Part shown: in pieces, positions 36,424 through 45,043 of the stretch | Layout of the letters: every line of letters begins with the position of its first letter | How positions within the stretch are numbered: the first letter of the stretch is position 1 | Assembly: GCA_020723085.1 (NCBI GenBank) | Contig: DYJN01000009.1 | Span: 31,486 to 81,128, forward strand | Source: Arcobacter sp. | Lineage (GTDB): Bacteria > Acidobacteriota > Terriglobia > Bryobacterales > Bryobacteraceae | Reading direction: 5' to 3' | Length of the DNA stretch: 49,643 nt | The notes under the pieces: model-generated | What the model was told of the DNA's origin: nothing | Seen by the model: only the letters and a program-made list of their open reading frames with translations | Databases searched by the model: none | Translations under genes and position numbers: made by a program

Positions 36424-37383
36424 ATGCTGACTGCCGCCAAGTACGAAAAGAAGCTCGGCCCCGCCACGCGCGAAGCCTTCGGCCGCACCCTGGTGGAATT
36501 GGGGCGCGAAAACCCGAACATCGTCGTGGGCGACGCAGACCTGACGAAGTCCACGATGACCACCTATTTCGCCAAGGAGTTCCCTGACCGCCTTTTTGAA
36601 TGCGGCATCGCCGAGGCCAACATGGTGGCCATCGGCGCGGGGCTGGCGCTGGCGGGCAAGATCCCCTTCGTGTCCAGCTTCTCGGCGTTCGTCATAACCA
36701 AGGGCTTCGAGCAGCTCCGCGTGCTCGTCGCTTACCCGAACGTCAATCTGAAAGTGGTCGGCACGCACAGCGGCATTTCGATCGGCGAAGACGGCCCATC
36801 GCAGATGAGCGTGGAAGAGATCGCCCTGGCCTGCGCGCTGCCCAACTTCACCGTGCTGTCCCCGGCGGATGAAGCCTCCACGAAATGGGCTGTCCGTTGG
36901 GCCGCCGAACACTACGGCCCCGTTTTTATCCGCACCGGGCGGCCCAAGGCTCCGATCGTCTACAACTCGGACGCCTCGTTCGAAATCGGCAAGGCCGTGG
37001 AGCTCGTACCCGGCACGGACGTCACCATCGCCGCCACCGGGCTGCTGGTCGCCGAGGCGCTGCTGGCCGCGGGCCAACTGGAGACAGAAGGCATCTCGGC
37101 CCGCGTGCTCGACATCCATACCATCAAGCCGCTGGATGAAGAAGCTTTGGAGCGCGCCGCCCGCGAGACGGGCGCTCTGGTCGTCGCCGAAGAGCATCTC
37201 GTCGACTGTGGCCTCGGGGTTCGCGTGGCGCAGGCGCTGGCCCGCCGCTGCCCCGCCCCGGTCGAATTCATCGGCCTCACGGGCTACGCCGAATCCGGAT
37301 CGTCCGATCAGTTGTTGGACAAGTACGGCCTGCGCGCCGCCAATATCGTGGACGCCGCACGCCGTGTCCTCGCCCGAAAATAA
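36424..37383 (+). CDS. Transketolase, C-terminal (pyrimidine-binding) subunit
   Basis: 319 residues from the ATG at 36424, one base after the N-subunit stop. FECGIAEANMVAIGAGLAL (catalytic Glu), HSGISIGEDGPSQMSVEEIAL, RTGRPKAP and the transketolase C-terminal domain (ARVLDIHTIKPLDEEAL, EEHLVDCGLG) are present. Forms the active enzyme with the preceding subunit. Confidence 0.95.
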   Translation: MLTAAKYEKKLGPATREAFGRTLVELGRENPNIVVGDADLTKSTMTTYFAKEFPDRLFECGIAEANMVAIGAGLALAGKIPFVSSFSAFVITKGFEQLRVLVAYPNVNLKVVGTHSGISIGEDGPSQMSVEEIALACALPNFTVLSPADEASTKWAVRWAAEHYGPVFIRTGRPKAPIVYNSDASFEIGKAVELVPGTDVTIAATGLLVAEALLAAGQLETEGISARVLDIHTIKPLDEEALERAARETGALVVAEEHLVDCGLGVRVAQALARRCPAPVEFIGLTGYAESGSSDQLLDKYGLRAANIVDAARRVLARK

Positions 37384-37417
37384 AGGGGGCAGGAAAATCC
37401 TTCCCTGTTTCCGTGCC
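37382..37417. repeat. Imperfect palindromic repeat, copy B
   Basis: Begins at the transketolase stop codon. It has GGGGGCAGGAA, 7 bases, then CCCTGTTTC, the same core and spacing as at 11351-11387, with different spacer bases. Confidence 0.45.
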
Positions 37418-37547
37418 GGGGCTTCGGGTCTGGCGGTCCCGGCGCGGCGCAGGCTCGGGCCCGCGGCGGCGGACACGGTTTCATGCGGCGGTTCGTCTGC
37501 TCTTGCGGCTGTGGATGAATCAGGGTCCTGAGCAGGCTCTCCGGCTC

Positions 37548-37569
37548 TGGCCGGACACCGGACCGGCCA
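37548..37569 (+). other. Hairpin upstream of the TonB-type receptor gene
   Basis: TGGCCGG-ACACCGGA-CCGGCCA, 7-base-pair stem, ending 38 bases before the receptor start. May act in the mRNA leader. No known riboswitch pattern recognised. Confidence 0.3.
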
Positions 37570-37607
37570 CGTTGATGGCAGGCAGCCTGGGGAAAAGACG
37601 AAATCCC

Positions 37608-40600
37608 ATGTTCAGGTTTCAAGCATTTCTCACTCTTCTCGCACTCCTTCTCCCGCTATGGACATCGGCGCCGGCTTCGGCGCAATCGCCGCTGGGCGCG
37701 GTGACCGGGCTGGCGCTCGACCCGAGCGGCGCGCCGGTTCCGGAAGCGGGCGTCACGCTGGAGAACACCGCCACCGGCGCGCGCCTGGAGTCGCGCGCCA
37801 ATTCCGCGGGCAACTACGCCTTCGTCAACCTGCCTCCCGGTTCGTACCGCCTGAGCGCCGAGGCCAAAGGCTTCCGCAAGTTTGAAGCCGCGGGAATCGA
37901 GGTCGCCGCCTACCGCACCGTGCGCCAGGATGTACGGTTTGAACTGGCTTCCACTGCCACCGAGGTCACGGTGAGTGAGGCGGCGAGCCCCGTGGTGCAG
38001 AGCGAGACGCCGAGCGCCGGTTCACAGCTCTCCGCCCGGCTGATCCTCGAGATGCCGACCAACCTGCGCAGCGTGTACAACAATGCCGGCGATTCGGGGC
38101 TGATTGCGAACCTGATGCCGCTGGCGGTGCCGGGCGTCGTGCAGATGGGCGGCGGCGCTTACTGGATGAGCCCCGGCGCGGGTCCCAACGGATTGCGCCT
38201 CAAGGTGGACGGGATCGACACGACGTTCGGCAATTTCGGCAGCCCCGATCCCGTCTCTCAGCCCTCGATGGAGTCGGTGGAAGAATTCACGGCCAATATC
38301 GCCGGAAACCGGGCGGAATTCAGCGGGCTGGGCAACGTGACGACGGTGACCCGGACGGGAACCAACGAGCTGCACGGCTCCCTCTTCTGGTACGCCCGCA
38401 ACGCCGCGCTCGATGCCCGCAATCCGTTCCTACCATCGCGCGCCTTCCAGAACATTCACAACTACGGCGCCGCCGTGGGCGGGCCGATCCGCAGAGACCG
38501 GACCTTCTTTTACGCCACAGCGGACCTGATCGACGGCGTGCGGGGCTACGCGTTCGCCTCCAGCGTTCCCACGCTCGCGCTGCGGCGCGGCGAGTTCTCC
38601 GCCGCCGTGCGCGATCCTCTGGCCAACAACGCTCCATTCGCCGGCAACCGGATTCCCGAGTCGCGCCTCGCCGCGGAAGCCAGGCGCGCGCAGGACCTGC
38701 TCTACCCGCTCCCGAATTTCGGCGCCGGGACGCTCACGGTGGGAAACTACCGCGCGGCATTCAACGGCTCGGAGTGGCACCGGCTGCTCGAAGGCAGGGT
38801 GGACCACAACTTCACCGATGCGCAGTCGGGCTTTCTCCGCTACCAGTACAAGCACGACGACTACGATATTCCCGGCGCCCGCAGCGCGCTGCCGCCCGTC
38901 ACGGCAGGCACGTCGGACAACATCCGCAAGATGCACATGGCCGTCGCGGGCCATTCCTGGACGCTCTCTCCGGCCATGTTCAACGAATTCCGCGCCGGGC
39001 TCGTGCATCTGGAGTCGTCGTCGCGCGCCGATGTCAAGGGGCAGGACCTGCTGGACCGCATCGGCATCCGCGGGCTGCCGCCGCGTCCGGGTGCGCCCGG
39101 CGTGCCCCGGTTCAACATCGCCGGCCTCACGGCTTTCACCCAGATCCTGCTGAATCCCGTCATCGACGGCCATTTCCAGCTTTCCGACAACCTGACGCGC
39201 GTCGAAGGCCGCCACACGGTCAAGGCCGGCGTCGAGTACATCCGGTGGTTCGTGAACCGGCACGTGACGTCCAACCCGGCGCTGTTCGGCGACTTCAGCT
39301 TCACCAACCGCTTCAGCGGGCAGCCGTACGGGGATTTCCTGCTCGGCCTCCCGACCACGGTGGCGAGAATCGACCCCTGGGCGGCGCAGTATTTCCGGTG
39401 GAATGACCTGTCCTTTTTCGTGCAGGACGACTGGAAACTCCATCCCCGTTTCAGCCTGAATTACGGCCTGCGTTACGAATTCAACGGGCCGCCCCATGCG
39501 CGCGACGACAACTTCTACAACTTCAACCGCGCCAATGGCGCCGTGACGCTGGCCTCGGCTGCCGCGCGCCGCCTGATCAGCCCGTTCTATCCCGCTGCTC
39601 TGCCCGTGGAGACAGCCGAAGATGCCGGCCTCAACCGCACCCTGCGCCGCGCAGACCGCAACAACTGGGCGCCGAGGATGGGCTTCTCCTGGCGGCTGGA
39701 CGAGCAGGGGCGCACGGTGTTGCGCGGCGGCGCGGGCATGTACTACGGGCATTTCAGCGTGGCGGCGCTCGGCAACCAGGTGGCTGGACCGTTCGCCGTC
39801 TCCACCACCAGCAACAACGCCATCGCCTCAGGACAGCCGCTGTTCACGCTGGCCGATCCGTTCGCGGCGCCCGGCTCGGCGGGCACGCTGAACGTGAACG
39901 GGCTGACGCCGGGCCTGCGCAACATGTACTCGCTGCAATACACGCTGACCCTGGAGCGCGAAATCAGCCGCAACACAGGCGTGCGGCTGAGCTACATCGG
40001 CGCGAAGGGCACGCAGCTGCCCTACATGCGCAACATCAACCAGCCGCTGCCCTCCACGCAGCCGTTCGCGCAGACGCGGCGCCCGTATCCGGCCTACAAC
40101 AATGTCGTGTTCGCCGAAAACGGCGCCAACAACAGCTATCAGGGCCTCCAGGCGGGGGTGCTGAAGCGCTATTCGCGCGGACTCCAGCTCCAATCGGCGT
40201 GGATCTGGGCCAAGCAGCTGAGCGAAGTGGACGACACCAACAACGCCGAGTTGAACACGCAGATCGAGAACGCCTATGACCGGAGGCGGGACCGCGCCAA
40301 CGTTTACTCCGTGCCGCGGCACCAGTGGATGAACCAGGCTCTGTGGGAAGTGCCGTTCGGCCGCGGGCCTGTTTTCGGGGGCTGGCAGCTGAACTTCCTT
40401 CTGAACCTGAGCACGGGCCACTGGCTGAACCCGGTCTTTACGGGATCCGATCCGTCGAACACCCGCACCTTCGGCGGCCGGCCCGATGTCGCCGGGCCGC
40501 TGACGTATCCGCACACGCTCGCGGCATGGTTCAGCCGCACGGCTTTTGCAGCGCCTCCGGCCAACGCCGGCCGCTTCGGCAACGCGGGACGGAATCTGAT

Positions 40601-40835
40601 CGAAGGGCCAGGCTACATCGTGTTCAATGCCGGCGCCCAGAAGCGATTCCCGATGCCGGGCGAGTCCCAGCTCGAGCTCGGCGCATCCTTCACGAACGTC
40701 CTGAACCACTTCAACTATGGACAGCCCAACATGACGGTGAATGTGACAGCGGGAGGCACGATCACGAGCACGCACGTGTTTCTGCCGGCGGGCTCGCCCC
40801 GGCAGGGCATGCTGATGCTGCGGTGGAGATACTGA
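37608..40835 (+). CDS. TonB-dependent receptor with carboxypeptidase-regulatory domain
   Basis: 1075 residues from the ATG at 37608, chosen because it opens the signal peptide (FQAFLTLLALLLPLWTSAPASAQ). A CarboxypepD-regulatory domain follows (about 25-115: LGAVTGLALDPSGAPVPEAGV, LPPGSYRLSAEAKGFRKF), then a plug (LKVDGIDTTFGNFG, VEEFTANIAGNRAEFSG) and a large barrel ending MLMLRWRY. This is the giant OmpA-related/TonB receptor class expanded in Solibacter-type Acidobacteria and thought to import oligosaccharides or other bulky ligands. No substrate genes adjoin it. Confidence 0.93.
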   Translation: MFRFQAFLTLLALLLPLWTSAPASAQSPLGAVTGLALDPSGAPVPEAGVTLENTATGARLESRANSAGNYAFVNLPPGSYRLSAEAKGFRKFEAAGIEVAAYRTVRQDVRFELASTATEVTVSEAASPVVQSETPSAGSQLSARLILEMPTNLRSVYNNAGDSGLIANLMPLAVPGVVQMGGGAYWMSPGAGPNGLRLKVDGIDTTFGNFGSPDPVSQPSMESVEEFTANIAGNRAEFSGLGNVTTVTRTGTNELHGSLFWYARNAALDARNPFLPSRAFQNIHNYGAAVGGPIRRDRTFFYATADLIDGVRGYAFASSVPTLALRRGEFSAAVRDPLANNAPFAGNRIPESRLAAEARRAQDLLYPLPNFGAGTLTVGNYRAAFNGSEWHRLLEGRVDHNFTDAQSGFLRYQYKHDDYDIPGARSALPPVTAGTSDNIRKMHMAVAGHSWTLSPAMFNEFRAGLVHLESSSRADVKGQDLLDRIGIRGLPPRPGAPGVPRFNIAGLTAFTQILLNPVIDGHFQLSDNLTRVEGRHTVKAGVEYIRWFVNRHVTSNPALFGDFSFTNRFSGQPYGDFLLGLPTTVARIDPWAAQYFRWNDLSFFVQDDWKLHPRFSLNYGLRYEFNGPPHARDDNFYNFNRANGAVTLASAAARRLISPFYPAALPVETAEDAGLNRTLRRADRNNWAPRMGFSWRLDEQGRTVLRGGAGMYYGHFSVAALGNQVAGPFAVSTTSNNAIASGQPLFTLADPFAAPGSAGTLNVNGLTPGLRNMYSLQYTLTLEREISRNTGVRLSYIGAKGTQLPYMRNINQPLPSTQPFAQTRRPYPAYNNVVFAENGANNSYQGLQAGVLKRYSRGLQLQSAWIWAKQLSEVDDTNNAELNTQIENAYDRRRDRANVYSVPRHQWMNQALWEVPFGRGPVFGGWQLNFLLNLSTGHWLNPVFTGSDPSNTRTFGGRPDVAGPLTYPHTLAAWFSRTAFAAPPANAGRFGNAGRNLIEGPGYIVFNAGAQKRFPMPGESQLELGASFTNVLNHFNYGQPNMTVNVTAGGTITSTHVFLPAGSPRQGMLMLRWRY

Positions 40836-40870
40836 CTGCGCCGGGAGGCCGGTTGCGCGGCGGCGTCTGA

Positions 40871-40912
40871 ATCGGCGAGTATGGGACTAATCGCAGTCCG
40901 ATCCACGCCGAT
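40871..40912 (+). promoter_or_regulatory. Nested hairpin in the glutamate dehydrogenase leader
   Basis: Outer stem ATCGGCG (40871-40877) with CGCCGAT (40906-40912). Inner stem GGACT (40884-40888) with AGTCC (40895-40899). It lies 33 bases before the GTG start and about 35 after the receptor stop. It could be a leader structure or the terminator of the receptor gene, though no T-run follows. Confidence 0.35.
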
Positions 40913-40945
40913 CCGGTCTGAAAGTGCGAAATCTTCCCAGAAGAG

Positions 40946-42256
40946 GTGAGGGCAGGAGTGTCCAGAGACAGCAATGTTGCATCTGCAACCGCCCCGGCGG
41001 CGCATCATGAGATGTCGGCCTATGAGGTGGCAATCAAGAACTTCGAGTCGGCGGCTCAGACGCTGGAACTAAAGCCGGACCTGGTGTCGCTGCTCAGGTA
41101 CCCGGAGCGGGTCCTCACGGTGAATGTTCCTGTGCGGCTTGATTCCGGCACGGTAGTGAGATTCGATGGCTACCGCGTGCAGCACAGCACGGCGCGGGGG
41201 CCGGCGAAAGGCGGCATCCGGTATCATCCCGCGGTCACGCTGGAAGAAGTGAAGGCGCTGGCCATGTGGATGACCTGGAAATGCGCTGTGGTCAACATTC
41301 CCTTCGGCGGGGGCAAGGGCGGCGTCGCCTGCAACCCGAAGGAGATGTCCGACGGGGAGCTGGAGCGGCTGACGCGGCGCTACGCGGCAGGCATTCTGCC
41401 ATTGCTCGGCCCCGATAAAGACATCCCGGCACCGGACGTCTACACCAACCCGCGCATCATGGGCTGGATCATGGACACATACAGCATGATGAAGAGCGAC
41501 GGTTACCCGACGCCCGGCGTGGTGACCGGCAAGCCTCTGACTCTCGGCGGGTCGGAGGGGCGGGGCGAAGCGACCGGCGCAGGAGTGTACATGTGCCTGA
41601 AAGCGGCCGCCGAGCACTTGCACCTGCCGCTGAAGGGGTCTCGGACCGTTGTCCAGGGTTTTGGCAATGCCGGCAGCGTCGCGGCCAACCGGCTCGACTC
41701 GCACATGTCCCGCGTGATCGCCGTCAGCGACTCGCAGGGGGCCGTGTACCGCAAGGACGGCCTCGACATCCCGAAGCTGATCCTGCACAAAGAGGCCACG
41801 GGCACGGTGGCAGGCTTCCCCGACTCGGAACCGATCAGCCATGAGGATCTGCTCGTACTCGAGTGCGACTACCTGATTCCGGCGGCGCTGGAAAATGCCA
41901 TCACGCAGGACAACGCGGGCCGCATCCGCGCGAAAGTGGTGGCGGAAGCCGCCAACGGGCCGGTGACGCCGGAAGCCGATGCGGTCCTCGATTCCAAAGG
42001 CGTATTCCTGATTCCGGACATTCTGTGCAACGCCGGCGGCGTCACGGTTTCCTACTTCGAGTGGTGCCAGAACGAGCAGCACTATTACTGGGACGAGCAC
42101 GAGGTGGAGTCCAAGCTGGAGCGGATCATGACGCGCAGTTTTCATGAGGTGCTCGCGCTCGCGCTCGACCGCAAGGTGAATATGAGGCTGGCGGCGAATA
42201 TGCTCGGCGTGCTACGCGTCGCAGAAGCCACGGCGGGACGGGGCCTGTATCCGTGA
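40946..42256 (+). CDS. gdhA: Glutamate (Glu/Leu/Phe/Val) dehydrogenase
   Basis: 436 residues from the GTG at 40946. A GTG at 40958 or the ATG at 41012 may be the true start, since the family begins near MSAYEVAIKNF. ARGPAKGGIRYHP, MTWKCAVVNIPFGGGKGGV (catalytic Lys) and VVQGFGNAGSVAANRL (nucleotide fold) are diagnostic. Hexameric enzyme interconverting glutamate and 2-oxoglutarate. A strong terminator follows it. Confidence 0.94.
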   Translation: MRAGVSRDSNVASATAPAAHHEMSAYEVAIKNFESAAQTLELKPDLVSLLRYPERVLTVNVPVRLDSGTVVRFDGYRVQHSTARGPAKGGIRYHPAVTLEEVKALAMWMTWKCAVVNIPFGGGKGGVACNPKEMSDGELERLTRRYAAGILPLLGPDKDIPAPDVYTNPRIMGWIMDTYSMMKSDGYPTPGVVTGKPLTLGGSEGRGEATGAGVYMCLKAAAEHLHLPLKGSRTVVQGFGNAGSVAANRLDSHMSRVIAVSDSQGAVYRKDGLDIPKLILHKEATGTVAGFPDSEPISHEDLLVLECDYLIPAALENAITQDNAGRIRAKVVAEAANGPVTPEADAVLDSKGVFLIPDILCNAGGVTVSYFEWCQNEQHYYWDEHEVESKLERIMTRSFHEVLALALDRKVNMRLAANMLGVLRVAEATAGRGLYP

Positions 42257-42281
42257 GATCCTGGCCTCTCTCCGGCTTTTC

Positions 42282-42324
42282 TTCAGGCCCGGCGGCGCCC
42301 TGCCGCCGGGCCTGAACCTTTTCC
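42282..42324 (+). terminator. Strong hairpin terminator after glutamate dehydrogenase
   Basis: A perfect 15-base-pair stem (42282-42296 pairing with 42302-42316) with loop GCCCT, then AACCTTTTCC. It starts about 25 bases after the stop codon. Confidence 0.75.
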
Positions 42325-43141
42325 ACCTGCCTTCAAACCGCTCCCCGGCCCGTGATCGGGTGAGAGGCATGCAGGCGATCCCCCCGTCTGCCCTGCTCCT
42401 CAGCCTGTGCTCCGCGGCGCAGACGCAGGTGCGGATCGGCTCCGGCACGGCAAAGGAAACCGGCGGCGCCCGCATGATCGCACGCATGCTCTCGGCGCCC
42501 GAGTTCGGGCCATGGCGCCGCGCCTGGCGCGCCGGAGCGAATCTCCGGCGCCGGAGGGCGGCACGCTGGAATGCCGGCCAACGGCTGAACGAGGCTCGAT
42601 TCGACCTCGCAGGCGGAATGCGAGTCCCCATCCGCGCGGCTCTGCAGCATGCGCGCCCGATCGAAGCGGATGCGCCGCTGCCGGTTGGAGCTTTCGACGC
42701 CCTGCCCGGCGAAGGCGCGGATCGCGCAGGCGGTCGGGTCGCGCCAGGCGTCGCATCGTATTGCCCTGCCAGTCGCGCGCGGCTCCGCTGTGGAGTTGCA
42801 GCCTCGCGGCGGTTGCCGCCCTTGTCCGGCGTCCCGAGGCTCTCGGCTCGCCCAGGTTGGGCTCGCGGCATCCCGATGGCTGGAAGCTCAACGAGAACTG
42901 CCATTGCGAGGGCGATCAGGGCGATGGCGTCCGGAGCAACGGCGGCGGCGCACACGGCTAAATTCTGACGGCGATTTCACCCTCTGAACGGGTGATTCTC
43001 ATGAGCCGTACGGCCGGCCGTTGCACCGGAGTGCCGCAGAAGACCGCAAACGGAGGGCGCTGAGTATCCGGATACTGGATTCCACTCCGCGAGGCCGCCG
43101 GATCTGGCACAATAAACAATGACCTCCCGGCAAGGCTTGCC
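42325..43141. other. Region with no recognisable gene
   Basis: About 820 bases between the terminator and the next plus-strand gene. Several reading frames on both strands are open for 100-250 codons, but their translations are Arg/Ala/Pro-rich, carry no motif I know and contradict each other, as expected from high G+C alone. One plus-strand frame (42360-42968) begins with a weakly hydrophobic stretch (PPSALLLSLCSAAQTQ). A decayed gene is possible. No RNA gene was seen. Confidence 0.5.
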
Positions 43142-43576
43142 ATGTTTTTCAAACGACCCAAACCGCGTGAACTCAGCTTTTCCGAGCACCTGGACAACCT
43201 CAGAACGGCGGGCTTGCAGGTGCGATCCGGGCCACAGGGCGCCACTCTGGTGACCCGGAGCCGGCTCGGCGCGCTGCTCAGGGAGGGACGGAACGGCAAG
43301 CCGCAAATCGTCGAAATGGGCATCGTGTTGGGCACGGAGCTGGCGGTGCTCACCGACATCGGCTTTCAGAAAATCTTCCTGGCGCCGAGCGGGCGGCGTA
43401 CGCCTGCGCTGGCTGAGCACCTGAAGGCGCTCCATGATTTTCGGGAAGACCTGGTGGAGCTGCTGGGGCTGGAGAGCCTCTACAACGAGGCGCTCGGCAC
43501 GACCAACGAGAAGCACCTCTACGACCGCGTCGCAGGGCGGGATGCAGGCGTGGCGCGCCGCCCTTGGCAGCGCTGA
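43142..43576 (+). CDS. Conserved-looking small soluble protein, unknown function
   Basis: 144 residues. MFFKRPKPRELSFSEHLDNLRTAGLQV opens a mixed α/β protein with an acidic helical end (LKALHDFREDLVELLGLESLYNEALG). No family or motif recognised and no signal peptide. It converges with the small membrane gene, leaving 13 bases. Codon third positions are G/C-rich and the translation is balanced, so it is probably real. Confidence 0.6.
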   Translation: MFFKRPKPRELSFSEHLDNLRTAGLQVRSGPQGATLVTRSRLGALLREGRNGKPQIVEMGIVLGTELAVLTDIGFQKIFLAPSGRRTPALAEHLKALHDFREDLVELLGLESLYNEALGTTNEKHLYDRVAGRDAGVARRPWQR

Positions 43577-43589
43577 ACGGGGCGCGGCA

Positions 43590-43832
43590 TCAGCCGCGCT
43601 TCGGGCGAAACTTCCAGCAGTAGAAGACCCCGAGGAAGAACAGGCACAGGCCCCACCATAGCCCGGCGCGCAGTTCTTTCAGCACGACCTCATGCATGCC
43701 CGGGCGGTCATGATGGTACAGATCCGCGCCGGCGATCATCGCGCCATAGATCAGCAACTGCATGCCGATGAAGAACCAGATGGAAATGCCTGTGTCCTTT
43801 TCTCCGGTCAAGGTTAGCGGCTCCTTTCCCAT
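43590..43832 (-). CDS. Small two-helix membrane protein
   Basis: 80 residues from the ATG at 43832 (no clear Shine-Dalgarno; an in-frame GTG lies a few codons upstream). Two hydrophobic segments (ISIWFFIGMQLLIYGAMIAGA and LWWGLCLFFLGVFYCW) flank a HHDRPGMHEVVLKELRAG loop. Function unknown. It follows deoB by 38 bases and may share its transcript. Confidence 0.6.
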   Translation of the reverse strand: MGKEPLTLTGEKDTGISIWFFIGMQLLIYGAMIAGADLYHHDRPGMHEVVLKELRAGLWWGLCLFFLGVFYCWKFRPKRG

Positions 43833-43870
43833 ACAATAACCAAAAAGCACGCCGCCATGGATGGCCCGCG

Positions 43871-45043
43871 TCAGGCGCGCAAGTCTGACAGGAAGCTCTG
43901 CCCGGCGGGAGCGCGCGCGCCGAAGTTCTCCGCAATGGTCTGGCCAATGTCGGCGAGCGATGCCCTCAATCCCAGAGCCCGTCCGCGCGCAGCCGAGGGA
44001 CCGAAGGCCAGAAGCGGAACGTACTCGCGGTTGTGATCCGTGGACGGAGTCGTAGGGTCGCAGCCGTGGTCGGCGGTGAAGATGGCGAGATCGCCCGGCA
44101 GGAGCGCCGCCTCGAAAGAAGGCAGCCACGCATCCACCTCTTCGAGCGCGCGCGAGTAGCCTTCGGGATCGTTGCGGTGGCCGTAGAGCATGTCGAAATC
44201 GACGAGATTGGCGAAGATCAAACCTTCGGGCTGGCTCCGCATGGCATCGAGAATTTTCGCCATTCCATCGGAATTGCTTTTCGTTTTCAGGGATTGAGTT
44301 ACTCCGCGGCCGAGATAAATATCCGCGATTTTCCCCACTCCGGTCACGCTCACGCCGCGCCCGGCCAGCACGTCCAGCAGCATCCCGGGCGGCGGCGGGA
44401 CGGCGTAGTCGTGGCGGTTCGCCGTGCGGACGAACGCTCCGGGCGCGCCGGTGAAGGGCCGGGCGATCACGCGCCCCACTTCATGCTCGCCTCGCAGCAG
44501 TTCCCTTGCGGTCTCGCAGATCCGGTACAGCTCGGGAAGCGGGATCACTTCCTCGTGCGCCGCGATTTGAAAAACACTGTCGGCGGAAGTATAGACAATG
44601 GGCTTGCCCGTCCGGAGATGCTCCTCGCCCAATTCCTTGATGATTTCGGTTCCTGACGCCGGCCTGTTTCCCAGCGTGCCCCTGCCGATGCGGCGCTCAA
44701 ATTCCTCCATCAGGCCGCGCGGAAATCCGTTCGGGTACAGAGGGAACGGTCTCTGCAGGATCACGCCGGCCAACTCCCAATGGCCGGTCGTGGTGTCTTT
44801 GCCCGGAGAAGCCAGCGCGCAACGCCCGTAACAGGCTTGCGGCGATTCCGCGCGCTTCAGATGCGCGAACGGGCGGATGTTGGCCAGCCCGAGCCGCTCG
44901 AAGTTGGGCAGGCGCAGCGGGCGGAGTTCGGCGCAGTGGCCTAGCGTGTCTCCCGGCATATCGTCGCTGAACTCGCGCCAGTCGGGCATGGCGCCGATGC
45001 CGACGCTGTCGAGCACGACCAGGACGGCGCGGGAAAAGCTCAT
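43871..45043 (-). CDS. deoB: Phosphopentomutase
   Basis: 390 residues. VLVVLDSVGIGAMPDW (metal Asp), DTTTGHWELAGV (phosphothreonine region), YTSADSVFQIAAHE and FTADHGCDPTTPSTDHNREY are the family motifs. Interconverts ribose 1- and 5-phosphate (deoxyribose likewise), linking nucleoside salvage to the pentose pool. The ATG at 45043 overlaps the tlpA stop as ATGA. A longer reading to 45226 is rejected. Confidence 0.97.
   Translation of the reverse strand: MSFSRAVLVVLDSVGIGAMPDWREFSDDMPGDTLGHCAELRPLRLPNFERLGLANIRPFAHLKRAESPQACYGRCALASPGKDTTTGHWELAGVILQRPFPLYPNGFPRGLMEEFERRIGRGTLGNRPASGTEIIKELGEEHLRTGKPIVYTSADSVFQIAAHEEVIPLPELYRICETARELLRGEHEVGRVIARPFTGAPGAFVRTANRHDYAVPPPPGMLLDVLAGRGVSVTGVGKIADIYLGRGVTQSLKTKSNSDGMAKILDAMRSQPEGLIFANLVDFDMLYGHRNDPEGYSRALEEVDAWLPSFEAALLPGDLAIFTADHGCDPTTPSTDHNREYVPLLAFGPSAARGRALGLRASLADIGQTIAENFGARAPAGQSFLSDLRA

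Noticed and set aside
42212-42955. 247-codon minus-strand frame after glutamate dehydrogenase
   Set aside because: It overlaps the end of that gene, is Ala/Arg/Pro-rich and shows no domain.
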